The notes under the pieces are model-generated. The model did no database searches. It was not told the DNA's origin and saw only the letters and a program-made list of their open reading frames with translations. Positions 54,151 through 64,000 of a DNA stretch of 64,000 bases are shown one piece after another. The DNA is taken from assembly GCA_946902875.1 (NCBI GenBank), contig OX336354.1:8901247-8965246 (forward strand). The letters run 5' to 3'. The position numbers were made by a program, and so were the translations under genes. Origin of the DNA: Nematopogon swammerdamellus (taxonomy: Eukaryota; Arthropoda; Insecta; Lepidoptera; Adelidae). Every line of letters starts with the position of its first letter. Positions within the stretch are counted from its first letter, which is position 1.

Positions 54151-55150
54151 CTAATACTACCTACTCGTAGGTACATGGAAAAATAAATTTTAAATAAAAT
54201 AAAAAACAGTTCTAGGAGGCGCTAAGTTAGTGTGACCGGGTTCCACAGACATGCTCTGTGTTTATTCTCTAAATTGTACAATAAGTCCGGCTGACTGGCG
54301 ACAGGGAACTTGGAAGAGTTATAGCGAATAATTGGAGGAATCGGACCGTGAGCCGGACGGAGTTTTGTAACGACACTCTTTGCTGTTTTGATTAGGCGTT
54401 TTGCAAAATACATAGACTTCGAAGGCTGAAAGTTAGCTAGATGCTTTATATTTATTTTATATTTTACTTCATTATAACGAAGCACGAAGTGAGAATCCTA
54501 TTGAAATGAATGACAGAGGATTTTGTGAAACTTGCGTCCAGCATACATTTTAAACTTACTATTTAGCTGCTTCTCTTTAGACAGTGGTACTCCTGCGAAT
54601 CCTAAAAATGTTGAAGAAAAAATGTTAAATTTACTCCAATAAACCAGTGAATAAATTTTGATGTTATAGTAAATAATGGTCCTATTTACAGGGCATAACG
54701 AAAATATGCCACTACATAATAGGTATCATGCAAAATAATATCAATAGAAGAATAGGCTAGGATTATAAAAAAATACTAAAGTTCACTGTGTATTGATGGA
54801 CTGTAATTAATTTGATTTCAATCTAAAGTTACTAATGAAATGAAAAAATTAATTCCAGTTGGTACTACAATAATGATAGTAGCTGAGGTCGAATAGGTTC
54901 AAGTTTCTATATATATTTGAGTCTGTACAAATATATGGGCAGGGTGACCGTTCAAGAGTTTACCGGTTCTGTAGAAGAAAGATCTGCAGAACTTTATTCA
55001 ATAGAATTAAGTTAAATATTTTAAGATACAAAAAAAAATCATTTATACTTAAATATCATACATTTACAACATCTCTATGTCACTCCTAACGAGGTCTCTA
55101 GGCCAGTTGTTAACCTGTAATTTTACATAGAAATACCTGAGACTTTCCTA
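54151..55150. other. AT-rich stretch, no gene seen
   Basis: A minus-strand frame at 54222-54485 lacks any recognisable domain. No repeat family is identified. Confidence 0.35.
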
Positions 55151-55555
55151 CTTATAGGGAAACATATTTTCCTGTTATGTTTTTCTTCGCAACGGTCGTC
55201 CCTAGTCCCCCTTTATCTGCGGATCCTCGTCCGAGAGGTTCAGTGACGATGAAGCGAAGTATCCATTCGTTCTTTTGCCAATATAACATTTATTTAATTT
55301 CCTCCAGTTTCCACACTAATGGAATGGAAGTTTTTAATAAGTCCAGTTTGCGACTAACTCGTCTCTAATTGGAGGCCACTTGGACTCGATTGGGATATTA
55401 CAATTAAATTGGGGAAAGAAAAAATATTGTGATGGAAACGAATTAGCACGAAAGATGTTTAGTTCATTTTAATAGAGAATTAATTTTATTTATTTACGCT
55501 TTAACGCAAGTGAAATGTTTTATATTAATTAAGGTTAATATTTAACCTTCCAACC
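55151..55555. promoter_or_regulatory. Unique block rich in homeobox-type sites, possible enhancer
   Basis: Repeat-free sequence with TCTCTAATTGGAGGCC (55361-55376), ATATTACAATTAAATTGG (55394-55411) and CGAATTAGCACG (55439-55450) within 100 bp, in a mixed-composition context. The density of TAAT/ATTA cores is what enhancers bound by homeodomain factors show. Function is not demonstrated. Confidence 0.25.
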
Positions 55556-55559
55556 GGTC

Positions 55560-55700
55560 GTTCCAACCGGCTAGGTGGACAGATGACCTAAAAAAGGTAG
55601 CCGGGAGTGGATGGATGAGAAGAGCGGAAGACCGCGTGTGGTGGCCTTGGGAGAGGCCTATGTCCAGCAGTGGACCGATACAGGCTGATGATGATGAAGG
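55560..55700 (+). pseudogene. RTE-like LINE 3' end
   Basis: GGTGGACAGATGACCTAAAA, AAGGTAGCCGGGAGTGGATG, AGAGCGGAAGACCGCGTGTG and CCAGCAGTGGACCGATACAG with (GATGAT) tail, the same end as 6910-7037. Confidence 0.75.
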
Positions 55701-55769
55701 TTAATATTTGAAGTACCTATCGTTTTTGATGAGAAACCGACCAATATCAATGTACTAATTCAAATACCA

Positions 55770-55835
55770 CGGCCGAATGGATGCACTGACATGGCACCTA
55801 ATTTACCAACGTATTATGGGCAGACATAATATATT
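55770..55835 (+). mobile_element. SINE-B scrap
   Basis: CACTGACATGGCACCTAATT and TATTATGGGCAGACATAA. Confidence 0.5.
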
Positions 55836-55889
55836 ATATTATAATATAAATATAATTTTTTATGAAGGTGCTTTTTCTTGTTGTTTTTA

Positions 55890-56250
55890 TTCCACACTCT
55901 AATTCTCCACCAGGGAACGAGAGGCACTCGACTACGCCATACACGCAGGTCACTCAAGAGCCTTAATTCGAATTATCACCGCACCAGCTGAATCACATTT
56001 GTCCTCAAAACCCGATCGACGATCCCTTTATTTCCGAATTAGACTAATAGCCCTTAATTTTATTTATATTTGTTTATATTTTTTCTAGAAATGTGCACAC
56101 ATTATATGGTCCTTCGAGCCGGATGCGTTTCGGTTTGCAAACAAAGCTTTTTGTTTTTCGTTCGATTGAACCTGAAGGGTTTTTGTTACCGCTAAATCGT
56201 AATTGCTGGTAATTTTTTAATGTAAGTACTAAGATTAAGAGTTCTTTTAA
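55890..56250. promoter_or_regulatory. Unique mixed-composition block, possible enhancer
   Basis: Contains CCTTAATTCGAATTATCACC, a CAGCTG E-box in GCACCAGCTGAATCAC, CGAATTAGACTAATAGCCC and, at 56110-56127, GGTCCTTCGAGCCGGATG. The last is shared with 17406-17422 and (inverted) 14566-14582. No frame is convincing. Confidence 0.2.
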
Positions 56251-56726
56251 AGATACTTAAAACCGGTAGCCGAGGATTTCAAATCCTATTAACTACACCT
56301 GTTTAGATATAGTGTTTTGTATTATTTTTCGTTCGCTAGTTTTCCCACGAATTGATTTTTTTAAACATTTTATAGAGTGCGGATAAAATATCTTCAAAAC
56401 CATTTCGACGGAATACAACTTTAAAAGAATACAGGTCGCAAAAGTAATTCAGTAGATTATTATTATTATTTGGCAATAGGTACCTACGTAACGTAACTAC
56501 CTACTAATTTGCTCAACAAGGGTCTGGCTGGACACAGCTAAGTCGCAGATTTTAAGTCCAAACCTTTTTCTATTAATAAGTAATTACCTAGTCATAAAAA
56601 CTTAATTTCGGAAATTTATAAATTACATACCTAAAAAGTGAAAAAAATCTAATAAATAAACATAAAAAATATAAGTATAATAGCAATAAAAATAAAAATT
56701 AAAAAGTAATTCAGTAAGTATGTAAT

Positions 56727-56752
56727 TGTATGTATGTATGTATGTATGTATG
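56727..56752. repeat. (TATG)n microsatellite
   Basis: Six TATG tetramers leading into a LINE 3' end. Confidence 0.85.
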
Positions 56753-56754
56753 TA

Positions 56755-56885
56755 TATATTCTTTATTGAACACCAATTTATCAAAATTAGGTACAACAGG
56801 CGAGCTTAATGCCGCGAGGCATTCTATTCTAACTAACCTTTGGGATGTGGGAGAAGTACATGCAGGCGAACAAGAATAGTTTGTG
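56755..56885 (-). mobile_element. LINE 3' end
   Basis: ATTCTTTATTGAACACCAAT, ACAGGCGAGCTTAATGCCGC and CTAACCTTTGGGATGTGGG, related to the pieces at 39935 and 48660. Confidence 0.5.
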
Positions 56886-58275
56886 ACAATGTGTTAGATT
56901 AAAGAAATATGTATGATAAACTACGTACGAATACTACATAGATACTTTAATAAGCATATATAATTGCGGTATGACTTGATAGATTTAGTTGAATGATGAA
57001 GCGACGTGATTGATGCGATGGGGGGAAAAATAAAAACAAAAGACAATTCGATGCATACGAGAGTTTAGTTAGTTCGACAGAATGTTGCACAATTAATAAA
57101 CATGATTGGTATAGTTTTCTAATCGTGATATAATGTTACAGCAGTAAGTGGAAATAGTAGTGCTTGAACAAAATATGTTTAAATTAAATTTAAATACTTT
57201 AATAAAACAACGCTTTATACCATGGAGGTACAAAGATAGACTAGAGCAAGTAGATATACTATTTAATATTTCTTCATATGTTATTCGACACTACATCCTA
57301 CATACAATATAAACACTGTACAACGAATACCCTGATCAATCAATCGACTTTGTCCAACTCAATAGTCAATTCACACCGAGGCCAAGAACCCGCGATACAA
57401 GTCAAAACAATTCATCAACCTTCTTAAAATACTAGAATTACAATTCAATGCCCCCGGACGTGAAGAATCGCCGTCAAAGTGAAATAAGGGTCTCAGCCAG
57501 CGTGGCTGCCTACTACGGGAAACCTAATAAAAAAAAACCAGAGAAAGGTGCCCCCTGCAGCATGGTTCCGCCGAACCGAAAGAATTATCTTATATTTGCC
57601 CAAACGGCGTAAACGTGGAGGGTGCAAATACTTTTCAATAAGCTTAGCAAGCATTTTTTTTTTGCATCCCCGTCTTGAATGATCGCAGCGTGCGCCCCTC
57701 CGCGCCTCGCGCCCCACCGATCCTCCGCCGCGCTCCGCTCGTCTCCAAAGGATGTTGTGAACGATTTAATTAAATTCATAACACTGTGTTATTATAAAAA
57801 AAAAAAAATCATACGTAAAGGTTAATAATTTGTTAACTATAGGATAGCCAATAATGTTTACAGTAGTTTGATATAGTATAGAAACATCTATGGTGAACTC
57901 TCAGTGATAATTATTGTCTTTGTGTAAGTAATAAATAATTTACGGTATGAGTAAAATCCCACTCAATTTGGACAAACTACAAAGGCTTAATAATAGTTTA
58001 AAATACAAAGAATATTGCGAACATTGTTCATACACAGAGGGTTCAGTAGGTATTTCCTATTTGTGCATCACCACCATCCGCGTCGCCCGCGTCGAAGAAA
58101 TTTCAAAATAGTGTTCATGCCGTAAGTACTAAATGGACAGCTTTAATATATTTTTTTTAGACTTATTGAGTGCTTGTTTTGGAATTATCGCCTCGGACAG
58201 AGCAAATTTGATATATTTCAATCTTTAACTTTGTATACGATTAAAGATATTTTTTCTAACAATAGTAGTAATCCA
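56886..58275. other. AT-rich stretch, no gene seen
   Basis: A denser part at 57440-57740 has minus-strand frames without recognisable domains. CACAGAGGGTTCAGTAGG at 58034 recurs at 30369. Confidence 0.35.
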
Positions 58276-58497
58276 GACTAAATAGTCTTTTAAAAAGACC
58301 TTTTCAACTAAGTATATAAGATAAGATTAGAATATTTTTTTTAAATTTCAACTTGATATTTGCAGATTCTATTAATTTTAAAAATAGACTAAATAGTCTT
58401 TTAAAAAGACCATTTCAACTATATAAGATACGATTAGAACAATTTTTTTAAAATTTCAACTTGATATTTGCAGATTCTATTAATTATAGTTGAGGAC
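58276..58497. repeat. 111-bp tandem duplication
   Basis: Two adjacent units begin GACTAAATAGTCTTTTAAAA (58276 and 58387) and end CAGATTCTATTAATT. The second has a short deletion (ACTATATAAG for ACTAAGTATATAAG). Confidence 0.9.
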
Positions 58498-58690
58498 GCC
58501 TTACCTTGCTTATCTATCACATACATTATGTTGCCTTCCATCTATACAAATTTCAAGTTTCACGAAAATCGCTCAAGCCGTTGAGGCGCTACTGCCTGTG
58601 ACAGACAGATGGACGGACAGACAGACACCTGATCGATCTTATTTTATCAGCATCGCTGGCTACGAAAGCCTAAAAACTGGTCGCCCGTAG
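58498..58690 (+). mobile_element. SINE-A-related tail
   Basis: ACAAATTTCAAGTTTCACGA, then GCCTGTGACAGACAGATGGA, CGGACAGACAGACAC and CTACGAAAGCCTAAAAAC. Confidence 0.55.
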
Positions 58691-59088
58691 CAGTGTGGCC
58701 CGACGTTTATAAAATTACTTTTAATAGTATTTTAAAATCTAATAAAGTACTAGAAGAAATCTGCCTGTATATGTCGGTGACAGGTTAACGAAACACATAT
58801 TTGCTCCGATTTTAGATTCAAGAGCTAAAGAGTGCAGCAATATATGAACTTCCCTGATCGAACCGCAACACGGAAAGTTATCTGTGAGTCTGCTTCATAG
58901 ATAAATAATATGATACGTCTATGGTCTGCTTATTTTGTTTCGGGTATACTTAGTATAGGTAGATACTGACTTACTCACTTCTTATTTACAAATTATACGT
59001 TATTTCTGAAAACACGAATGGAATAGTTATGGATGAATTTTAATATTTCTGTTTTCATTACACACTTGCATTTGGCTGATATTCCTGC

Positions 59089-59398
59089 ATAACAACACGT
59101 TGGTGAACTAGACGCCATGGTCCTGCCGGCTACACTGAACTGGGCGGAAAATACGAACTATTGGCATAGCAGTTCGACCGATCTTTCATTCAGTGCTGTG
59201 GGACCAACCCGGGCGGGTTAAATACTAACACCAAGTAAGGTAAGAATGGAAGGGACCTACAGTTTTACGTGAAATCCGAACCATGGCCAGCCTCCAACGG
59301 TCGATTGGTCAGCTATCCAATTTCTGACTGCGCCCAGGTGTGCTTATAGTCATGCACGTCAGTCCACCGATCGCAACACTGAGCTACCGAGGCTGACA
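59089..59398 (-). mobile_element. SINE-B, head to body
   Basis: On the minus strand it starts GTCAGCCTCGGTAGCTCAGT, then GGGCGCAGTCAGAAATTGG, GGAGGCTGGCCATGG, the core GTAAAACTGTAGGTCCCTTC and TTTCCGCCCAGTTCAGTGTA. The final tail is partly lost. Confidence 0.85.
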
Positions 59399-61249
59399 AC
59401 TTAAACATCACAACAAGCACATGCAATATTTCCAAGAGAGTACCCAAGCTGCCTGCCACCGTTCACGCCGAGACGCCAATATAGGTAAGCAGAGCCCAGT
59501 ACAGTGGTGCAACCCCAGTAGTAAAGTGATTACACCGCGCGGGCGACCTGCTGGCTTCCTCCTTTGTTAGCACACTTCAACGAGCATCGGCTCGGAGTCA
59601 ATATTTTGGGCAACAATACGACTACGCGCCCTCGGAGATAGTCTGTGAGAGCGGAAAGGTGCGCCATTGTTTCTGCGTTTTCAATCTACGGGCTGATGTA
59701 ATGGATGTGTGTGATTTTTCATAGAGCATCCGGAAAACAGATGGATTACTAGAGGTCATATAGAAAGGTTATGTATGTATAGGAACTTATGAACAATGCA
59801 CACATTGTGATTAAAGCTAAAACATTGGGAAAAGGAAAATTTTACTTACTGCAGGAAACTACAACCTTGTATTGATTTGTATCGCCCAGTTTAGTGTAGC
59901 TTGTACGAAATAATTAAGACAAGTATTGCACCAAGTATAAAGGACCTGTACCTGAACCACCGAGCTTCGCTCGGCGTCTACACATATCTAGATAAATTTG
60001 AAAAAAATAATATTATCTAAATACAAATTTTTATCCAAATCGTTAAAGCCGTTTCCGAGAAACCAATTATATAAAAGTTTAGCTTACTGACAAGTAATAG
60101 GATGGTTATGTTGTGTAGGTTTATTTTTAAACAGTTTACAAACTTATGAGTTTATTTTATTTTATTCTATTCTATATATTTTATCGAACATCTAGATACA
60201 TCTAGTAAAATGCTTATTTCATAATATACGTCCTGCGCAGAACAGAGCGCGCTAACACCGCGCACAATATTCAGATCCCCCGTGCTCGCAGACAATGCAC
60301 AATGCATATTGATCTGCTCGCACCCTATTGACATCTATTGTTCGCTCACTTCTTATTATTTATTTATTTATTTATTTTATTCCTTATTGAGCTATTTCTT
60401 TGATTGAGAGTCAAAAGAATCGACAATTAACCGTGAGAATATGTCGAATTAAGATTAATCTTCAAGTTGAAAGTCGAAATCACCTCCCGCCTTTGAGCTT
60501 TTGTCCGAGAGAGGGCGTGGAGGGAGCTGCGGAGCGGCTTGGGCGGTGAAACGTTTTGTTTATTTTATTTTATTTTAATACTTAGATTTGAGGTTCCCAT
60601 GTCAACTGCGGTTAGACGTGGCCGACCGGAAGAGAAGGTGTGACCACTTGACGAGGTGAAACGATTTATGAATAGGGTTTTTGTGTGTGTGGTTTCTGCT
60701 GGCGGTCCCAATATTGTATTGCAATTAAATTGTTGATTAGGTAAAAATTTTTAGTGCAGAATTATTTCAACATTAATATATTTTTAGGCTCAGATTAGGT
60801 TTTAATATTTAAATTAGTTACGAGTAACTCTTCTACAGTTTTATTAGAATGTAACCTATCTTCACGCACATGCAATTTTGAGCCAATTTCCTAAGTCCAA
60901 ATGTCAACTACCACCTTGATCTGAGCGAGAGATATTCCATAATCTCATCGCTCGAGTTCTCTGCAGTCCAGATCTTTTCACTTTATCTGGAATCTGTCAC
61001 ATAACGGTCCTTTTACGCACGTCCGCTCGCGTATCATATATGCGACACCGGCGCGGGGCGGTGCCGCCGTCTTGCTGTCTACTTCAAGAAAAAGGCTACA
61101 AGCAACAAGAAAACGTGCGCGTGAGTACCACCGTCGCGTCGCGTCGGTGCTGCGCGCTGTCACGCGCGTCAGCAGGCCGAGGGACCTCGAGCGGAAGCCG
61201 CTCTCGGAGTTTATCGTCCATAATCATATCATCAATCAATCAATCAATA
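59399..61249. other. No gene seen; scattered low-complexity sequence
   Basis: (TTTA)n runs occur at 60354-60380. A GC-rich unique patch at 61010-61210 was checked in all frames for paired-domain residues without success. A CGAGCTTCGCTCGG hairpin lies at 59962-59975. Confidence 0.35.
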
Positions 61250-61629
61250 TCAATACTAATAATAAATCTGTAAAGGATATTCATGGAGTAAGTTACTTTG
61301 TTTTATGAGATACTGCGTTTGAAGACTCTATGTATGATACTAAAACTAAATTGACTATTTAAAAAAATATTTTCTGTATGTATGTATGTTCCACCATAAC
61401 TCTTAAACCGATCATCCGAATTCGATGAAACGTAGTACAAGCACATTTAACTATACGAGACACAGGATAGGCTAAATAAAATGCAGTTCCGGTTACGCTA
61501 AGATGTGGCTCTTATACAAACCGAATTGTTCCGCGCTACCGAATTATTATAAAGGTGCGGTAGCGGGCTTACTTAATTTCTTTTTTAAATACGAATTTCA
61601 CTCGAGCGAAGCCGCAGGCAAAAGCTAGT
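61250..61629 (+). mobile_element. Helitron-like element, 380 bp
   Basis: It starts TCAATACTAATAATAAATCT after an A and ends GCCGCAGGCAAAAGCTAG before a T. It matches 28857-29275 throughout, with TTCGATGAAACGTAGTAC and GCTAAGATGTGGCTCTTATA. Confidence 0.75.
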
Positions 61630-61870
61630 AGATAAATAAAGCGAAGTTTCTACGGGCGACTGTCGAGTAACGTACGTCAATATATGATTATCCTTAGAAC
61701 TCGAGAACCACTTTATCGATTTAGATAAGGTTTTCACTGTTACATTCTGGCACTTCTCAAGATGGTTTTAGGCTAATCATAACTCATAAGTCATACATAA
61801 CGCTACACCATCGGCGGCCTGAGCTGTAAGCAAAAAGTCACGCGAAGCGAAGTCGCGGGCAAAGCTATAG
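61630..61870 (+). repeat. Second Helitron-like tail
   Basis: AACTCGAGAACCACTTTATC, then the end CGAAGCGAAGTCGCGGGCAA, AGCTATAG. It directly follows the previous element. The end resembles 27600-27625. Confidence 0.45.
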
Positions 61871-62290
61871 ATAGACCTATAACAGAAGAAAAAGAGTCTA
61901 CATCGTACAATAACAATGATTTTAAGACGAATGAAATGAAATCCAAAGTTCCGCCTTCACCGCCGCGTTATCTCGCCGCTCCGCACACCGCGGGAGCTTT
62001 CCTGAAGGAATCCCGCAATGTTCCGCCGCTCACGCCCGCGCTCCGCGAGAGGGTTTTCTAACACAATTATATTTCTTGACTCGACTGTGCGAACTCGCGG
62101 GCGAAATATTCAAGAGACGCGTTTACATCATCCAGTTTACTGGAAGATAGTTGAATTTAGTTGAAAATAAAAATAAAAATAAAATAAAATAGAATTTTGT
62201 CCGATGGCAGGCAGGGCTGTTAAGATTACATTTGGTTAAGTTTAGGACATCATTTAAGCTGCAATTTTACTACATATATTGATGAAACAC

Positions 62291-62326
62291 GGTGTTTCGT
62301 TTGCGTTTTATCGCAAACGAAACACC
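62291..62326. repeat. Perfect hairpin, 15-bp stem
   Basis: GGTGTTTCGTTTGCG, TTTTAT, CGCAAACGAAACACC. Confidence 0.9.
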
Positions 62327-62559
62327 TGTGTGAATAAAAATGAGAAAAATTTGACTGATTTGAACGATTTTCACATTTCGGCCGAAAATAAAGAGAACAA
62401 TTCGATCTCAATCAGTATGTATAGGTATCAGTGATGTATCAAAAAGTGATGTGAGTGACCAATTATATTTTAGGAAAGATAGGTTATCTATATGACATTC
62501 AGTGCTCACACATGGCACGTCCTTGAAAAGTTGAGAGAATGAACTTTAAAGTGATGCGC

Positions 62560-63260
62560 CGACTCGAATAGTCTTATTGCAGTTATTAGAATTAGTGCAG
62601 AATCTCATTACACACGACGGCATTTTCGATGTGTTAGCGGCTCGTGGTTAGCGGTCCGAAGACGTGCGTAGTTGGTGGGCGACTAACTTCAGACAGGACT
62701 GTGGTCTTTTATTTAATGTGCCGCTTGGGAGCTCAGATAACATATCTACCTCCTTTTAACTTATTCATTGGTGAATACAGTGAAAGTTGTTCGAGCGCTT
62801 GCCCAGGCGTAAGCACAACACGAATTTTCCGCTAGATGTAAGAATATGAAATAGGTATGTGTGTCGGGGGTGGAGGGGCGGAAGGGCAGGGGGGCGGGGG
62901 GCGGTCGTCTCGCACTGGACTAGCCTCGGAAGCGCGCGGCAGGGTCCGTGTGACGAGGAGAGTTGACGCGTAAAATTGATTATTGATTTATTTATATTCT
63001 TATTTCGGACACCCGTAGTTCCCCCGGCATAGGATCCCCGGCTGGCTCCGCGCCGCCCCGTTAGCGAGACAATTTATGTCGCTTTCATTTTAGGTGAAAT
63101 TTTAGACGTTTGTATAAAGTAATGGGATCAAATGGTACGGGCCTCGGTATGGGCACTATATGGAAAATAATAAGCTTTATATTTGAGAATATTTCTTGGG
63201 AAGCCTAATTGAGAGACAAGAGTCTTGAGAAAGTTCGGCTTAATGTTTATAGAGTCGATG
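62560..63260. promoter_or_regulatory. Unique GC-rich block with homeobox-like sites, possible enhancer
   Basis: G-rich DNA at 62865-62915 is followed by AAAATTGATTATTGATTTAT and, at 63060-63105, TTAGCGAGACAATTTATGTC, with no repeat family and no convincing frame. It could also be an unrecognised untranslated exon. Confidence 0.2.
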
Positions 63261-63280
63261 GGAATAGCGACCTGAAAAGC

Positions 63281-63567
63281 TTACTTTAACAAAAAAACTA
63301 TTTAAAATAAAAATATAAAAACCGCCTTCAAAAATATATGAAATAAAAACCTAAAAAAAAAACCAACCCTAGAGTTGAATGCGGTGCTAAAAAGGCTACA
63401 CAAATCACAAAGGATATTATCATCCACTCATGTTTTCTTTCATGCATCATTTTTGCTTGCTTTAGCACCGCCTTCAACTCTAGGGTTCGTTTTTTTTTTA
63501 GGTTTTTATTTCATATATTTTTGAAGGCGGTTTTTATATTTTTATTTTAAATAGTTTTTTAGTTTTA
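63281..63567. mobile_element. Fold-back element with ~100-bp arms
   Basis: Left arm: AAAATAAAAATATAAAAACC, GCCTTCAAAAATATATGAAA, CCCTAGAGTTGAATGCGGTG. Right arm: the reverse complement with about three differences (AAGGCGGTG, AACGAACCC). The loop of about 80 bp lies at 63395-63460. Confidence 0.8.
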
Positions 63568-63735
63568 CTTTTTTTAGGAAGTCGGTTTTATGTTTTTTAA
63601 AACTATTTTTTTTATTTCAAAGTTTTTTTTAGTAATTTTTTGCTATTAATGTACTCGGCGGAATCGCTCGGCCTTCGGCCTCGCGATTCCGCCTCGCTTT
63701 CCAATCCGATCTTGACCCAATTAAAATAGGACCAC

Positions 63736-64000
63736 GTCAGCTTCGATAGCTCAGTGGTGCAGACAGTCAACTGTCGCTATTGAATGTTAAGCAACGCTGG
63801 GTGCGGTCAGTACTTAGATGGGTGACCGCTGACCGTTGGAGGCTGACCGAGGTTCGGATTCCTCGTAAAACTGTAAGTCCCTTCCCTCCTAATCTTACTT
63901 GGTGGTAGGGTTTAACCTGCCCGGGTTGGTACCACCGCACTGAATTAACGAAACGGTCGGTCGAAACGGCTATGTTAATAGTTTGTGTTTTCCGACCAGT
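63736..64000 (+). mobile_element. SINE-B, cut by the window end
   Basis: GTCAGCTTCGATAGCTCAGT, GTTAAGCAACGCTGGGTGCG, GTCAGTACTTAGATGGGTGA, closing GTTGGAGGCTGACC, core GTAAAACTGTAAGTCCCTTC and TACCACCGCACTGAATTAAC. It holds the clearest 5S-like segment in the window. Confidence 0.88.

Noticed and set aside
61010..61210. GC-rich stretch as a missing paired-domain exon
   Set aside because: None of the frames gives paired-domain residues such as NQLGGVF or ISRILQ. No exon for these was found anywhere from 47675 to 64000.
63736..63850. Possible 5S rRNA gene
   Set aside because: Only the middle part resembles 5S rRNA. The unit continues into the SINE-B core and recurs with the same flanks.

Overview
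The window looks like nuclear DNA from a moth or butterfly (Lepidoptera). That is inferred from the AT-rich, intron-rich sequence, the insect-type Pax6 exons and the dense set of SINE, LINE and Helitron-like repeats. The sequence alone does not give a species.

The one clearly recognisable host gene is the 3' half of a Pax6 gene on the minus strand, closest to eyeless (ey). Six exons lie at 47551-47674 (end of the paired domain), 46461-46607 (linker), 14202-14384, 13237-13319 and 11469-11695 (homeodomain in three pieces) and 10212-10467 (C-terminal region). All five junctions have GT/AG sites, the phases match, and together the exons give 340 in-frame codons including the stop. The exons for the N-terminus and most of the paired domain are not found up to 64000, so the next intron upstream is longer than 16 kb. 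A 32-kb intron separates the paired-domain side from the homeodomain side.

Nearly everything else is repeats, mostly in introns and flanks. At 1-10 kb there is a short ORF running off the left edge, small inverted-repeat elements, SINEs, a LINE 3' fragment and a 1.66-kb Helitron-like element (7171-8830) filled with about 67-bp tandem units. The 10.2-14.4 kb block holds the four 3' exons with LINE and SINE debris between them. The 14.4-46.5 kb intron holds poly(G) runs, a pure (GGGAGA)n tract, a second Helitron minisatellite (19847-21043), a 550-bp hAT-type element with an 8-bp target duplication, a 42-bp tandem array derived from a SINE tail, a 22-copy 64-bp satellite, and several hairpin elements. 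The 46.4-47.7 kb block holds the linker and paired-domain exons, whose shared intron is largely transposon sequence. From 47.7 to 64 kb there is intron or upstream sequence with SINEs, LINE 3' ends, a Helitron and a few unique GC-rich or homeobox-site-rich stretches that could be regulatory.

Three SINE families are named here for convenience. SINE-A has a tRNA-like head and a tail GGTACGGAACCCTAAAA. SINE-B has a head resembling 5S rRNA. SINE-C has a tRNA-like head. SINE-B and SINE-C share a central block, and SINE-C shares its 3' end with the CR1/Jockey-like LINE fragments in the same window. No CRISPR arrays, operons or convincing functional tRNA or rRNA genes were seen.
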